NCBI GenBank assembly: GCA_018711545.1
Contig: DVIC01000108.1
Span: 1 to 50,946 of the forward strand
Direction: 5' to 3'
DNA: 50,946 bases
Source: Fimenecus stercoravium
Lineage (GTDB): Bacteria > Bacillota > Clostridia > Oscillospirales > Acutalibacteraceae
Of the stretch, positions 17,360 to 25,853 are shown in pieces. Made by a program: the position numbers and the translations under genes. A model generated the notes under the pieces. The model was not told the DNA's origin. It saw only the letters and a program-made list of their open reading frames with translations, and made no database searches. The first letter of the stretch is position 1. Each line of letters begins with the position of its first letter.

Positions 17360-18757
17360 TTAGTTCTCTTCGGAAGGTGCGGGTTTTTCAGCCACGGAAA
17401 AACCGCCGTATTTCCGCAAAAACAGTACCGGGGCAAATACAAACACAGCGACTGCCGCTGCGGCGAAAAACATCACATTGCCGGGGGCGGAGGTCACCAC
17501 GCCGTACTCATTGGTGTAGGTCACTTCCGAAACACGGCACACAAGATTCCCGATATACGGACCGATGACCATCGGCATCAGCACGAAGAAGATCATGCGT
17601 ATCCCCTGGAACGCACCGACCTTGTCGGCGGGCATGTAATCCCGCACGGAGGCATTCATCGCAACGGAAAGCAGCGCCCAGCCGCCGAGCGCGGGCACGG
17701 CACAGATCAAAAACGCTGTGGAGGTTTCGGCAAAGCCTGCTGCGACAAGCCCTGCCGCATACAGCAAAATGGAGATCCAAACAAATTTTTCCTTGCCGAA
17801 ACGATCCATCAGCCTGCCCATGCAAACGATCAGTGCTACGACGACTGCAATCACAACAACCGCCGCGACCATGATCGCCGGTGTCAGGGACGCCAGCACG
17901 CTGTCCAAGCTGAAATTCAGCACATTGCCGAGATAAATAAAAATGTACGGGAAAAAGACTTGAAATGCCGTTGAAGAAATGCAGGCGGCGGCAAATGCGA
18001 GATACAACCGCTTATTCTCCTTTACAACGGCCGGCTTGAACCCGTAAATCAGATTGGCAAAATAGTTGCCGTCCGCTTTTTGCATGGTCGGGCGGTCACG
18101 CAGCGTAAACAAGCCGACTACGCCGCACAACAGAACTGCACCGCCCAAAGCATAAAAGAACACATCGTAGCCGATACCGCCGACGGCGCCCGAAAGCCCC
18201 ATAACGACCGCAGTGGCAAACAGCGGCAGAAGCGCAAGCACGCTTTCCACCGTCGCGCGGTTCTTGGTATTGGTCACATCCGTGACCCATGCATTGAACG
18301 CCGCATCATTGCCGACGGAGCCCATTAAGGTCATAACACAGTCCATAACAACGACCAACGCGACTGTGACAGTTAAAATTTGAATTTCGTCCGTGAGCCC
18401 GAACAGCGCCGCAGTATGATCGCGGGAGATCGCACCGAACGATGCCGTAACAACGCCCCAAAGCAGATACCCGACACAAATGAATACTTTGCGTTTGCCG
18501 ACTTTATCGCTCAAGGTACCGGCAAGAAAGGTCGTGATCACCGCAGTGGCTGCGCTGCATGCGACCATTAAGCTGATCGCGCTCATCACGTCGACAGAGC
18601 CATCCACCGCCGCCTGTGAGGCGCCGGTATAAATCGAGTTGTAAAGGAACGTGTTGAAAAACATATTCTCCACGCTCCAGGCAAGCTGCCCGACAAGCCC
18701 AAACAGAATGATATTGAACCATACTCGCCCGCCGAGCCGATTTGCTTTGGCTGACAC
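17360..18757 (-). CDS. Major facilitator superfamily transporter
   Basis: A 465-residue protein with about twelve hydrophobic segments. The loop LAGTLSDKVGKRKVF between helices 2 and 3 is the MFS signature (motif A), and LMDRFGKEKF repeats it in the second half. Other features are NAAFNAWVTDVTNTKNRATVES and an acidic-residue pair in the first half, which resemble sugar:cation (GPH) carriers. Substrate is unknown. The GTG start has AAAGGGGAG upstream; a GTG six codons earlier would use that same GGGGAG as coding sequence. It has its own promoter and stands 41 bases before the LCP-like gene with no clear terminator between, so read-through is possible. Confidence 0.85.
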   Translation of the reverse strand: MSAKANRLGGRVWFNIILFGLVGQLAWSVENMFFNTFLYNSIYTGASQAAVDGSVDVMSAISLMVACSAATAVITTFLAGTLSDKVGKRKVFICVGYLLWGVVTASFGAISRDHTAALFGLTDEIQILTVTVALVVVMDCVMTLMGSVGNDAAFNAWVTDVTNTKNRATVESVLALLPLFATAVVMGLSGAVGGIGYDVFFYALGGAVLLCGVVGLFTLRDRPTMQKADGNYFANLIYGFKPAVVKENKRLYLAFAAACISSTAFQVFFPYIFIYLGNVLNFSLDSVLASLTPAIMVAAVVVIAVVVALIVCMGRLMDRFGKEKFVWISILLYAAGLVAAGFAETSTAFLICAVPALGGWALLSVAMNASVRDYMPADKVGAFQGIRMIFFVLMPMVIGPYIGNLVCRVSEVTYTNEYGVVTSAPGNVMFFAAAAVAVFVFAPVLFLRKYGGFSVAEKPAPSEEN

Positions 18758-18818
18758 AATGATCTCCCCTTTCACTTTTCCAGCACGATCGATTGCATGA
18801 TAAAATACGGTTGTGGAT

Positions 18819-18847
18819 ATTGTAGCATATTTCCCAAAAAGTTACAA
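18819..18847 (-). promoter_or_regulatory. Promoter of the MFS gene
   Basis: On the minus strand TTGTAA and TACAAT are separated by 17 bases, with a TG one base before the -10 (TGCTACAAT, extended -10). It ends about 60 bases before the GTG start. Confidence 0.65.
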
Positions 18848-18865
18848 TGCAAAAACGAAAAAAGC

Positions 18866-18893
18866 GCGCCTGTATACAAACGCATACAGGCGC
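18866..18893 (-). terminator. Terminator of the tig-clpP-clpX unit
   Basis: GCGCCTGTAT and ATACAGGCGC pair perfectly over 10 bp with an 8-base loop. On the minus strand a run of six T follows, so it stops transcription leaving clpX, just before the MFS promoter. Confidence 0.88.
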
Positions 18894-18906
18894 AAAGTGT
18901 GTAAAA

Positions 18907-20208
18907 TCAGACTGCATCCTTCGGCGAGCGTTTGACGCTCGTTTTGGCGGGTATTTTTGCCGGTACGGAGGTTTCAACCAAAGGCTTTTCCCCGCTCTCG
19001 ACACAGGCTTTTGTTATGATGACCTTATTGATGCTTTCATCAGACGGGATCTCATACATCGCAGGCTGCAATACCTTTTCCATAATGGCACGCAGTCCGC
19101 GCGCGCCGGTATTCTTTTCCAAGGTCAGGTCTGCGATCGCAGAGAGCGCATCCGGCTGGAACTCCAGCGTAACGCCGTCCATGCGGAACAGTTCGGTATA
19201 CTGCTTGACCAAAGCGTTTTTCGGTTCTGTCAAAATGCGGATCAGTGCATCGCGGTCGAGATTCTCCAGCGTCGTAATGGCAGGCAAACGCCCGACAAGC
19301 TCCGGGATCAGACCGTATTTTACAAGGTCCTGTGGGATGACCTGCGCATAAATGCGCGCCATATCCGCTTTGCGGGACTCGGTAAGCTCACTGCCGAAGC
19401 CTAACACCTTATTGCCCGTGCGCTTTTCAATAATCTTATCGATCCCGTCAAAAGCGCCGCCGCAAATAAACAGGATGTTTGTCGTATCGATTTGAATGAA
19501 CTCCTGCTGGGGGTGCTTTCGGCCGCCCTGAGGGGGAACATTGGAGACCGTACCCTCCAAGATTTTCAGAAGCGCCTGCTGTACGCCCTCGCCGCTGACG
19601 TCGCGGGTGATGGACGGGTTTTCGGATTTTCGGGCAATCTTGTCGATCTCATCGACATAAATGATCCCTTTTTCGGCACGCTCCACATCGAAGTCCGCCG
19701 CCTGTATCAAGCGGAGCAGGATATTTTCAACGTCCTCGCCGACGTAGCCCGCCTCGGTCAGCGTAGTCGCGTCCGCGATCGCGAAGGGAACATCCAAAAT
19801 ATCGGCAAGCGTTTGGGCGAGCATCGTTTTGCCCACACCCGTAGGCCCAAGCAAAATAACATTACTCTTTTGAATATCGACATCTGAGCTGTCGCCGTAG
19901 TAAATGCGTTTGTAGTGGTTGTAAACCGCAACGCTTAGGGCGATTTTTGCGGCATCCTGCCCGATGACGTATTCATCCAGGTGTGCTTTGATCTCCTGCG
20001 GTTTCGGAAGCGGCTTGTTCGGCTTGCTTGCCTGTTTGCGCTTTCTGCGCCCGGCGTCGCCTTCCTCGACGATCTCCATGCACAGCTCGATGCACTCGTC
20101 GCAGATGCAAACGCCCGGACCCGCAATCAGTTTATCGACCTCGTCCTGCGATTTCCCGCAGAACGAGCAACGGACAGTTTTTTCTCTGCCGTCGTTTTCT
20201 CTCGCCAT
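18907..20208 (-). CDS. clpX: ATP-dependent Clp protease ATP-binding subunit ClpX
   Basis: AAA+ unfoldase that feeds substrates to ClpP. The 433-residue protein has the N-terminal C4 zinc finger (CSFC near 16-19, CICDEC near 34-39), Walker A GPTGVGKT, the pore-loop sequence AGYVGEDVEN, Walker B IIYVDEIDKIA, the GGAFDGIDKI stretch of the large domain, and sensor 2 GARGLRAIME. The C-terminus ends in a basic Lys/Thr/Val tail. AAAGGGGAAG precedes the ATG, and the gap from clpP is 18 bases, so they are co-transcribed. Confidence 0.97.
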   Translation of the reverse strand: MARENDGREKTVRCSFCGKSQDEVDKLIAGPGVCICDECIELCMEIVEEGDAGRRKRKQASKPNKPLPKPQEIKAHLDEYVIGQDAAKIALSVAVYNHYKRIYYGDSSDVDIQKSNVILLGPTGVGKTMLAQTLADILDVPFAIADATTLTEAGYVGEDVENILLRLIQAADFDVERAEKGIIYVDEIDKIARKSENPSITRDVSGEGVQQALLKILEGTVSNVPPQGGRKHPQQEFIQIDTTNILFICGGAFDGIDKIIEKRTGNKVLGFGSELTESRKADMARIYAQVIPQDLVKYGLIPELVGRLPAITTLENLDRDALIRILTEPKNALVKQYTELFRMDGVTLEFQPDALSAIADLTLEKNTGARGLRAIMEKVLQPAMYEIPSDESINKVIITKACVESGEKPLVETSVPAKIPAKTSVKRSPKDAV

Positions 20209-20226
20209 AGTGCTTCCCCTTTTGTC

Positions 20227-20808
20227 TTATCGCTTGTAGAAGATCTTATCGACCAGACCGTAATCGAGCGCCTCTTCAGCAGAAAGGAAGTTGTCGCGCT
20301 CCGTATCGCGCGCGATCTGCTCGATAGGCTTCCCCGTGTTTTCCGAAAGGATACGGTTCAGCTTTTCGCGCGTACGCAGGATGTGCTTCGCGACGATGTC
20401 GATCTCCGTCGCCTGACCCTGCGCGCCGCCGCTGGGCTGATGGATCATGATCTCACTGTTGGGCAGTGCGAAACGCTTGCCCTTCGCGCCCGACGACAGC
20501 AAAAAAGCACCCATGCTCGCCGCCATGCCCATGCAGATCGTGGAAACATCACACTTGATATACTGCATGGTGTCGTAGATCGCGAAGCCCGCCGTTACAG
20601 AGCCGCCGGGGCTGTTGATGTAAAGGCTGATGTCCTTTTCACTATCCTGCCCCTCAAGGTACAGAAGCTGGGCGACCACAAGGCTTGCCGTCGCGTCGTT
20701 GACCTCGTCGGACAACACAATGATGCGATCGTTGAGCAGTCTTGAAAAGATATCATAAGAACGCTCGCCGCGGTTGGTTTGCTCGATAACATAAGGTACA
20801 AGTGCCAT
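20227..20808 (-). CDS. clpP: ATP-dependent Clp protease proteolytic subunit ClpP
   Basis: Serine peptidase that forms the double-heptamer chamber with ClpX or ClpA/C. The 193-residue protein begins LVPYVIEQTNRGERSYDIFS and has GMAASMGAFLL with the catalytic Ser, MIHQPSGGAQGQATE with the catalytic His, and the later ERDNFLSAEEALDYGLVD containing the third triad residue. The ATG has AGGAGG upstream. It follows tig by about 100 bases, a gap that holds a possible -10 element and two hairpins. Confidence 0.97.
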   Translation of the reverse strand: MALVPYVIEQTNRGERSYDIFSRLLNDRIIVLSDEVNDATASLVVAQLLYLEGQDSEKDISLYINSPGGSVTAGFAIYDTMQYIKCDVSTICMGMAASMGAFLLSSGAKGKRFALPNSEIMIHQPSGGAQGQATEIDIVAKHILRTREKLNRILSENTGKPIEQIARDTERDNFLSAEEALDYGLVDKIFYKR

Positions 20809-20822
20809 AAGAAATACCTCCT

Positions 20823-20884
20823 GCGCAAAAGTTTTGCGCGCAGCGGATCCCTCCGCTGAAAAAACAAATGCCTGTTTCAGTATA
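20823..20884 (-). promoter_or_regulatory. clpP leader: -10 element and two consecutive hairpins next to the ribosome site
   Basis: On the minus strand a TATACT (20879-20884) could be the -10 of a clpP promoter, although no good -35 is seen. Two hairpins follow: CAGCGGA/TCCGCTG with loop GGGA (20841-20858), and GCGCAAAA/TTTTGCGC (20823-20839). The second abuts the AGGAGG site. Each could be a weak terminator of tig or could mask the site; there is no T-run after either. Confidence 0.4.
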
Positions 20885-20910
20885 GCCGTACCATTGGTCG
20901 GCTAATCATA

Positions 20911-22332
20911 TCATTCCGATTTTTCTTCCGTCTTTTTTGCCGCAGGCTTTTTGGCTGCCGTCTTCTTGGCAGCGGGCTTCTTGGCGGGCTTTTCCGCCTT
21001 TTCGCCGTCATTTTCCGCCTTTTTTGCCGCCGTCTTCTTGGCAGCGGGTTTTTCTTCCGTGATCACGGCGTTATCCACGATGAAGTCCACGGCTTTTCTC
21101 GAAGCAAGCTCCATGCGAAGCCCGTCTTCGGAGATTGCCTTTTTGACCGCCTCAATATCCATATTATATGTGTCGGCGAACTTTTTATATTCCGCTTCCA
21201 GCTCTTCGGCGGTCGGTTCGATCTTCTCGGCCTCGATGATCTTTTCGATCGCAAGGTCCAGCTTCACCTGTTTTTCAGCGTTCGCGCTGAAGCCCTCACG
21301 CAGCTTTGCCTCGTCCTGCCCTGTATATTGCAGGTAGGTTTTCAGATCCAGCCCCTGCGTCTGCAAGCGATAGGCAAAATCCTCCACGTTGCTGTCGATC
21401 TTCTTCTCGACCATGACCTGCGGAATTTCCGCCTCGATGCCGTCGGCAACCATTTCGAGCAGCGTGCTGCGCACTTCTTCCAGTGCCGCGCTCTTCTTGG
21501 CTTCTTCCATATCCGCCTTAATGCTCTTTTTCAGCTCGTCGACCGTGTCCTTGTCGCTGACATCCTTAACGAATTCGTCGTCAAGCTTCGGCAGCTCCTT
21601 GACCTTGATCTCATGCAGCTTGATCTTGAACACGGCATCCTTTCCGGCAAGTCCCTCATGATAATCCTCGGGGAATTTCACATTGACATCGAACTCGTCA
21701 CCCGTCTTGTGCCCGATGATCTGATCTTCGAAGCCCGGAATAAACTGCCCGGAGCCGAGCGTGAGCTCATAGCTTTCCGCCTTACCGCCCTCAAACGCTT
21801 CACCGTCCACAAAGCCTTCGAAGTCGATGACAACGATGTCGTCCTTCTTCGCGGCACGGTCTTCAATCGTTACCATGCGGGCGTTCTGTTCGAGCATACG
21901 GTTCAGCTCTGCCTTCACTTCATCTGCCGTCACCTTGGAGGGTTTGCGCGTGGCTTTTAAGCCTTTGTAGTCGCCGAGCTTGACCTCGGGCTTGACCGTG
22001 ACTTTCAGCTTCAGCGTCACGCCACTCTTGCCCATTTCGGGGACTTCCAGATCAAACGGAGCATCCACGACTTCCAAAGCCGCGTCTTTGATCGCTTCTT
22101 CCACGACCTCCGGGTACAGCGCTTCCAGCGCGTCCTCATAAAACACGCCTTCGCCGTAGATCTTTTCAATGAAATTCCGCGGCGCTTTGCCCTTACGGAA
22201 GCCGTGCACGGTGATATTCTTGCGTTGCTTCAGGTACGCCTGATTGACTGCCTTTTCAAAGCGGTCGGCGTCGATGGAAATTTCCAGCTGCCAAACGTTG
22301 GTTTCCACTTTTTCGGATGATTTCAAACTCAT
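20911..22332 (-). CDS. tig: Trigger factor with Lys/Ala-rich C-terminal extension
   Basis: Ribosome-bound chaperone and prolyl isomerase. The 473-residue protein has the ribosome-docking loop GFRKGKAPRNFIEKIYG (about 45-61), the FKBP-type domain around 150-245 (DDIVVIDFEGFVDGEAF, GSGQFIPGFEDQIIG, VKFPEDYHEGLAGKDAVF) and a helical C-terminal arm. After the arm the last about 50 residues (from ITEEKPAAKK) are almost only Lys, Ala, Pro, Glu and Thr, with repeated PAAKKTAAKK units like histone H1 tails. The ATG has AGGAGGAA upstream; an in-frame start 11 codons earlier lies at the transcription start and lacks a site. Typical tig-clpP-clpX order. Confidence 0.95.
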   Translation of the reverse strand: MSLKSSEKVETNVWQLEISIDADRFEKAVNQAYLKQRKNITVHGFRKGKAPRNFIEKIYGEGVFYEDALEALYPEVVEEAIKDAALEVVDAPFDLEVPEMGKSGVTLKLKVTVKPEVKLGDYKGLKATRKPSKVTADEVKAELNRMLEQNARMVTIEDRAAKKDDIVVIDFEGFVDGEAFEGGKAESYELTLGSGQFIPGFEDQIIGHKTGDEFDVNVKFPEDYHEGLAGKDAVFKIKLHEIKVKELPKLDDEFVKDVSDKDTVDELKKSIKADMEEAKKSAALEEVRSTLLEMVADGIEAEIPQVMVEKKIDSNVEDFAYRLQTQGLDLKTYLQYTGQDEAKLREGFSANAEKQVKLDLAIEKIIEAEKIEPTAEELEAEYKKFADTYNMDIEAVKKAISEDGLRMELASRKAVDFIVDNAVITEEKPAAKKTAAKKAENDGEKAEKPAKKPAAKKTAAKKPAAKKTEEKSE

Positions 22333-22372
22333 TTTACGGATTCCTCCTGTACAATAATGGGTCAACTTAGGT

Positions 22373-22381
22373 ATTATAGCA
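22373..22381 (-). promoter_or_regulatory. Extended -10 promoter of tig
   Basis: The minus strand reads TGCTATAAT, a perfect -10 hexamer with extended TGN. The -35 (TGGCAA at 17 bases) is poor. Transcription would start about 35 bases before the tig ATG. Confidence 0.65.
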
Positions 22382-22408
22382 GAAAGTGTTATAAATTGCC
22401 ATACTTTT

Positions 22409-23107
22409 TTAGGATTTTATTTTTTCAATCAATTTTGGGCAAAATCCGAGGGAATCGCTCGACACAAGGGAGAAATGGATTCCCTCAAGCTCCCCCTGAA
22501 AAGCCGAACCGATCGCCGCGCTGTGCAGATGTGCATAATAACAGCGGCGGATGTTTTCCGCGTGCAGCGCTTCAAGTATGGGTTCGCAGCGCTGCGTGCG
22601 TGTGACGGGCGGATAATGCAGAAACACCAGCGGTTCGCCGCCGAGCGCCCGGCCTGCCGCGATCGACGTTTTCAGCCGCTGCACCTCGCGAAGCAGGACC
22701 TTATCGGGCTGCGCATCCGTTGCATCGAAAAACCAGCCGCGCGTACCGCAGATCGAAAAATCGCCGACGCGATAGGCATTGTTGTGCAGGATCTTTATGG
22801 ACAATAATCCGCTTTCTTCCAAAAAATCCTGCATTTTCCGCATGGTCGTCCACCAATAGTCATGGTTGCCCTTCATTAAGATTTTCCTACCCGGCAGCTC
22901 GTCTAAAAAGCGGAAATCCGCCAAAGCGTTTCCAAGCTGCATTGCCCACGAAACGTCGCCGGGGATAATGACGGTATCTTCCGATGAGACGACCGCGCGC
23001 CAATTTTTTTCAAGCCTTTGCACATAATCCTGCCAACCACGGAAAATATCCATCGGTTTGTTGGTTCCTAAGGAAAGATGCGTATCGCCGATAGCAAAAA
23101 GGGACAT
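22409..23107 (-). CDS. Metallophosphoesterase (calcineurin-like)
   Basis: A 232-residue soluble protein with the metal-binding signature of calcineurin-like phosphoesterases: FAIGDTHLSLG (about 4-14, DxH), VIIPGDVSWA (GD), LMKGNHDYWW (GNHD), VFLHYPP and YYAHLHSAAIG (GHLH-like, here AHLH). It resembles the YkuE/predicted phosphohydrolase group; the substrate is unknown. The ATG has GGAG upstream. An in-frame start 33 codons earlier would overlap the divergent DUF1540 gene and its own promoter, so it is rejected. It lies between tig and thrC and seems to be transcribed on its own. Confidence 0.88.
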   Translation of the reverse strand: MSLFAIGDTHLSLGTNKPMDIFRGWQDYVQRLEKNWRAVVSSEDTVIIPGDVSWAMQLGNALADFRFLDELPGRKILMKGNHDYWWTTMRKMQDFLEESGLLSIKILHNNAYRVGDFSICGTRGWFFDATDAQPDKVLLREVQRLKTSIAAGRALGGEPLVFLHYPPVTRTQRCEPILEALHAENIRRCYYAHLHSAAIGSAFQGELEGIHFSLVSSDSLGFCPKLIEKIKS

Positions 23108-23125
23108 AATTCTGCGCTCCGAACA

Positions 23126-23153
23126 TGTATAGAATTCGGGTTTTGCCGCACAA
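23126..23153 (-). promoter_or_regulatory. Likely promoter of the metallophosphoesterase gene
   Basis: TTGTGC and TATACA on the minus strand are 16 bases apart, ending about 20 bases before the ATG. It occupies most of the 70-base divergent gap with the DUF1540 gene. Confidence 0.4.
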
Positions 23154-23177
23154 TAAGAACGAAAGGAGGAGAAAAGC

Positions 23178-23330
23178 ATGAACGACATCAAATGCAACGT
23201 TTCCAACTGTGTTTACCACAGCGGCGTTTCCACCTGTACGGCAAAGGAGATCCAGGTAGCGAGCCAGTGCACCGGCAAACCGTGCGAATGCAGCGAGACC
23301 GAATGCGGCACGTTTGAACCGAAGAACTGA
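23178..23330 (+). CDS. DUF1540 domain small cysteine-rich protein
   Basis: A 50-residue open frame with AAAGGAGG ideally placed before the ATG. The protein begins MNDIKCNVSNCVYHSG and contains STCTAKEIQV, PCECSETECGTF: six to seven cysteines in the spacing of the DUF1540 family, likely a metal-binding knuckle. Function is unknown; in Clostridia such proteins are common, often several per genome, and some have been noted among spore or sporulation-phase proteins. It is divergent from the metallophosphoesterase and closed 11 bases later by a strong terminator. It is a single-gene unit. Confidence 0.88.
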   Translation: MNDIKCNVSNCVYHSGVSTCTAKEIQVASQCTGKPCECSETECGTFEPKN

Positions 23331-23341
23331 CGAGATACAAA

Positions 23342-23373
23342 AAAGAGCGTGGATGCAGCCATCCACGCTCTTT
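23342..23373. terminator. Bidirectional terminator between the DUF1540 gene and thrC
   Basis: AAAGAGCGTGGATG and CATCCACGCTCTTT pair perfectly over 14 bp around CAGC. It serves the plus-strand DUF1540 gene and the minus-strand thrC, whose stop is 4 bases away. Confidence 0.92.
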
Positions 23374-23376
23374 GCA

Positions 23377-24870
23377 TCATATACCGAGCATTTCAAGCAC
23401 CGCGTTCGCCATGTCCTCTTTTTGGACGACGCCCGTAAACCGCGGTGTTTTCCCGCGAAGGCTGCTTAATTGCGGCGGAACGGGCGCACCCGTAAGCGCA
23501 TGCAGCGCCTCTACCGTTTCAAACTCATCGTCTGTGACACGCTCCGGCGCGACGGCATGCAGAACGCTTTTGGAAAATTTATACGGATTCGCTGTGGAGG
23601 CGATCACTGTGGGCGTACTGTCGCCCGTTTTGGTTTTATATGCGGCATAAACATTCAGCGCTACCGCCGTGTGGGTATCGCACAAATACCCGTATTTTTC
23701 GTAAATACGGCGAATGGTGCGCTCCGTGTCCGTATCATCACAGCAGCCCGCCGCAAACAGGTCGGCCAGCGCCGAAAAGATCTTCTCGCTGACCTTGTAG
23801 CAGCCTTTTTCGGAAAGCGCTTCCATATACGCGCGCGTCATATCAGCATCCTGACCCGAAAGCAGGAACAAAAGCCGTTCAAGGTTGCTGGAAATAAGAA
23901 TATCCATGGACGGAGATTCCGTGCAGTAGAACGGGCGGTTCTTGTCGTACGTCCCGCTCTGGAGGAAGTCCGTCAAAACATTGTTGGCGTTGGAAGCACA
24001 AATGAGTTTGCCGATCGGCACGCCCATCTGCTTGGCATAATACGCCGCAAGGATATTGCCGAAATTGCCGGTCGGCACGACTACATTCATCGGCGCACCG
24101 ATCTTCAGCTTCTCGGATTTGACCATATCGCAGTATGCGGAAACATAGTAGACGATCTGCGGAACGAGCCTGCCCCAGTTGATGGAGTTCGCCGAAGAAA
24201 ACGCCATATGGTGCTCGGCAAATTTTTCTTCCAGTGAACGATCCGTGAAAATCGCCTTCACACCGCTTTGCGCATCGTCAAAATTGCCTTGGATCGCACA
24301 GACACCGACGTTCGCGCCCTCCTGCGTGGTCATTTGCAGCTTTTGCATGGGGCTGACGCCGTTTTCAGGATAGAACACCAAAATTTGTGTGTTCTCTACG
24401 TCGCGGAAGCCCTCCAGCGCCGCCTTGCCCGTATCGCCGGAGGTGGCGACAAGGATCACGATCTTTGTATTCTTGCGCGTCTTGGCGGCAGAGACCGTCA
24501 AAAGATGCGGCAAAAGCTGCAGCGCCATATCCTTGAATGCGCAGGTCGGCCCGCGCCAAAGCTCAAGCACCTGCACCTCATCGGAAAGCGAGTACAGCGG
24601 TGCGATCTCAGGCGAGCTGAATTTGTCCGCACGGTAGGCGTTTTCCACGCAGGCAGAAAGCTCATCGTCGGTGAAATCCGTCAAATACAGCTTTAAGATC
24701 TCTTTGGCGCGCTCGACATAATCAAGACGCATCAGGCGCTCGATATCCACGAGATTGATCGTGGGGATCGTCATGGGCACAAACAACCCGCCGTCGGAGG
24801 AAATGCCCTTGGCGATCGCTTCGGACGCGGGCACGCGAACGGAAGCGTCACGGGTGCTTGTATAGATCAT
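23377..24870 (-). CDS. thrC: Threonine synthase
   Basis: PLP enzyme converting O-phosphohomoserine to threonine. The 497-residue length fits the longer class of threonine synthases. It opens with MIYTSTRDASVRVPASEAI and ISSDGGLFVP. GPTCAFKDMALQLLP holds the PLP lysine (about residue 114); VATSGDTGKAALEGF and VPTGNFGNILAAYYAK bind the cofactor phosphate. An AAGGAAG site precedes the ATG, with its own promoter upstream. It is monocistronic between the M19 dipeptidase and the DUF1540 gene; no hom or thrB is in the window. There is no T-box leader in the short gap. Confidence 0.96.
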   Translation of the reverse strand: MIYTSTRDASVRVPASEAIAKGISSDGGLFVPMTIPTINLVDIERLMRLDYVERAKEILKLYLTDFTDDELSACVENAYRADKFSSPEIAPLYSLSDEVQVLELWRGPTCAFKDMALQLLPHLLTVSAAKTRKNTKIVILVATSGDTGKAALEGFRDVENTQILVFYPENGVSPMQKLQMTTQEGANVGVCAIQGNFDDAQSGVKAIFTDRSLEEKFAEHHMAFSSANSINWGRLVPQIVYYVSAYCDMVKSEKLKIGAPMNVVVPTGNFGNILAAYYAKQMGVPIGKLICASNANNVLTDFLQSGTYDKNRPFYCTESPSMDILISSNLERLLFLLSGQDADMTRAYMEALSEKGCYKVSEKIFSALADLFAAGCCDDTDTERTIRRIYEKYGYLCDTHTAVALNVYAAYKTKTGDSTPTVIASTANPYKFSKSVLHAVAPERVTDDEFETVEALHALTGAPVPPQLSSLRGKTPRFTGVVQKEDMANAVLEMLGI

Positions 24871-24899
24871 ATTTCCACTTCCTTCATCAAAATCAATTC

Positions 24900-24928
24900 A
24901 TTGTAGCACACAGTTTACAGATTTGCAA
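24900..24928 (-). promoter_or_regulatory. Promoter of thrC
   Basis: TTGCAA and TACAAT on the minus strand are 17 bases apart, with extended TGC before the -10. The -35 lies in the last codons of the upstream M19 dipeptidase gene. The leader is about 25 bases. Confidence 0.65.
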
Positions 24929-25853
24929 CGAGAAATGCAAGCCCGTTTTCAAAAAAGATGTTTTCAAGCTGTGGTTCCGAAATCCCATGCTGCAAAAGGT
25001 AGGAAAACAGCTCCGGAAGGTGCTCGATTCCGTTTAGGGATTCGTGCACGGTGCAGCCGTCAAAATCACAGCCGAAGGCAAGGCAAGCGTCCGCACCGAG
25101 CTCCAGAAAATGCGAAATATGCCGCAGCACCGCGTCAAATCCCGTATCGCCGTTGTTGCCGAGGAAGTCCGCGCAGAGGTTGATCCCGATAAGCCCGTGC
25201 AGACGAATGAGCGTTCGGATTTGATCGTCTGTAAGATTGCGGGCGGCGGCATACGGGTTATCAACGATTTTCGCGTTGGAATGACTTGCCAAAAACGGGG
25301 CATCCAGACGTTCGGCAACCTCATAAAAGCCGCGTTCGTTGAGGTGCGACACATCCACAAGCATCCGTTTTTCCCGCATTTTGTCCACGACCCTTTGTCC
25401 GAACGGCGTAAGCCCACCGTTCGTTTCGGAAAAGCAGCCGCTGGCGATCTCATTATCGCCGTTCCAGGTCAGTGTCATCAGCCGCACGCCGTCACGGTAG
25501 AGCTGATCGAGCTTTTCGAGGCGCCCGCCGAGCACCGCCCCGCCCTCCACGGCAAGCACTGCCGCAGTTTTCTGCTGCTGCAAAACGGTTTGCAGGTCTC
25601 TTCCGGTTTCACAGATTGCAATATGCGCTGCGTTTTTCTGCACTTCCGATCGAAAGTTTTCGAGCACATCACGATAATATTGAAACGCCGCATCGCCGCG
25701 TTTTTCATCGGGGATCCAAATCGCAAACACCTGCGCATAAGCAGAGAAACAGGAAGCGCGGGAAAGATCGATGTGCAGATCATTTTTCCACAGCGGTTTC
25801 TGCTGCAAAAAGCACTCCCCCGCTGTGTCACAATGGAAATCCAGAAATCTCAT
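24915..25853 (-). CDS. Membrane dipeptidase / renal-dipeptidase family (peptidase M19)
   Basis: A 312-residue zinc dipeptidase. Metal ligands are visible: FLDFHCDTAGE (HxD, residues 7-9), VEGGAVLGG (bridging Glu), VDVSHLNERGF (His) and FLASHSNAK (His), with CDFDGC near the C-terminus as the acidic site. Members cleave dipeptides, including D-amino-acid-containing ones. There is no signal peptide, so it is cytoplasmic. Its ATG overlaps the yraN stop by 4 bases (ATGA), making it the last gene of the signal-peptidase/rbgA/rnhB/yraN unit. Confidence 0.9.
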   Translation of the reverse strand: MRFLDFHCDTAGECFLQQKPLWKNDLHIDLSRASCFSAYAQVFAIWIPDEKRGDAAFQYYRDVLENFRSEVQKNAAHIAICETGRDLQTVLQQQKTAAVLAVEGGAVLGGRLEKLDQLYRDGVRLMTLTWNGDNEIASGCFSETNGGLTPFGQRVVDKMREKRMLVDVSHLNERGFYEVAERLDAPFLASHSNAKIVDNPYAAARNLTDDQIRTLIRLHGLIGINLCADFLGNNGDTGFDAVLRHISHFLELGADACLAFGCDFDGCTVHESLNGIEHLPELFSYLLQHGISEPQLENIFFENGLAFLVANL

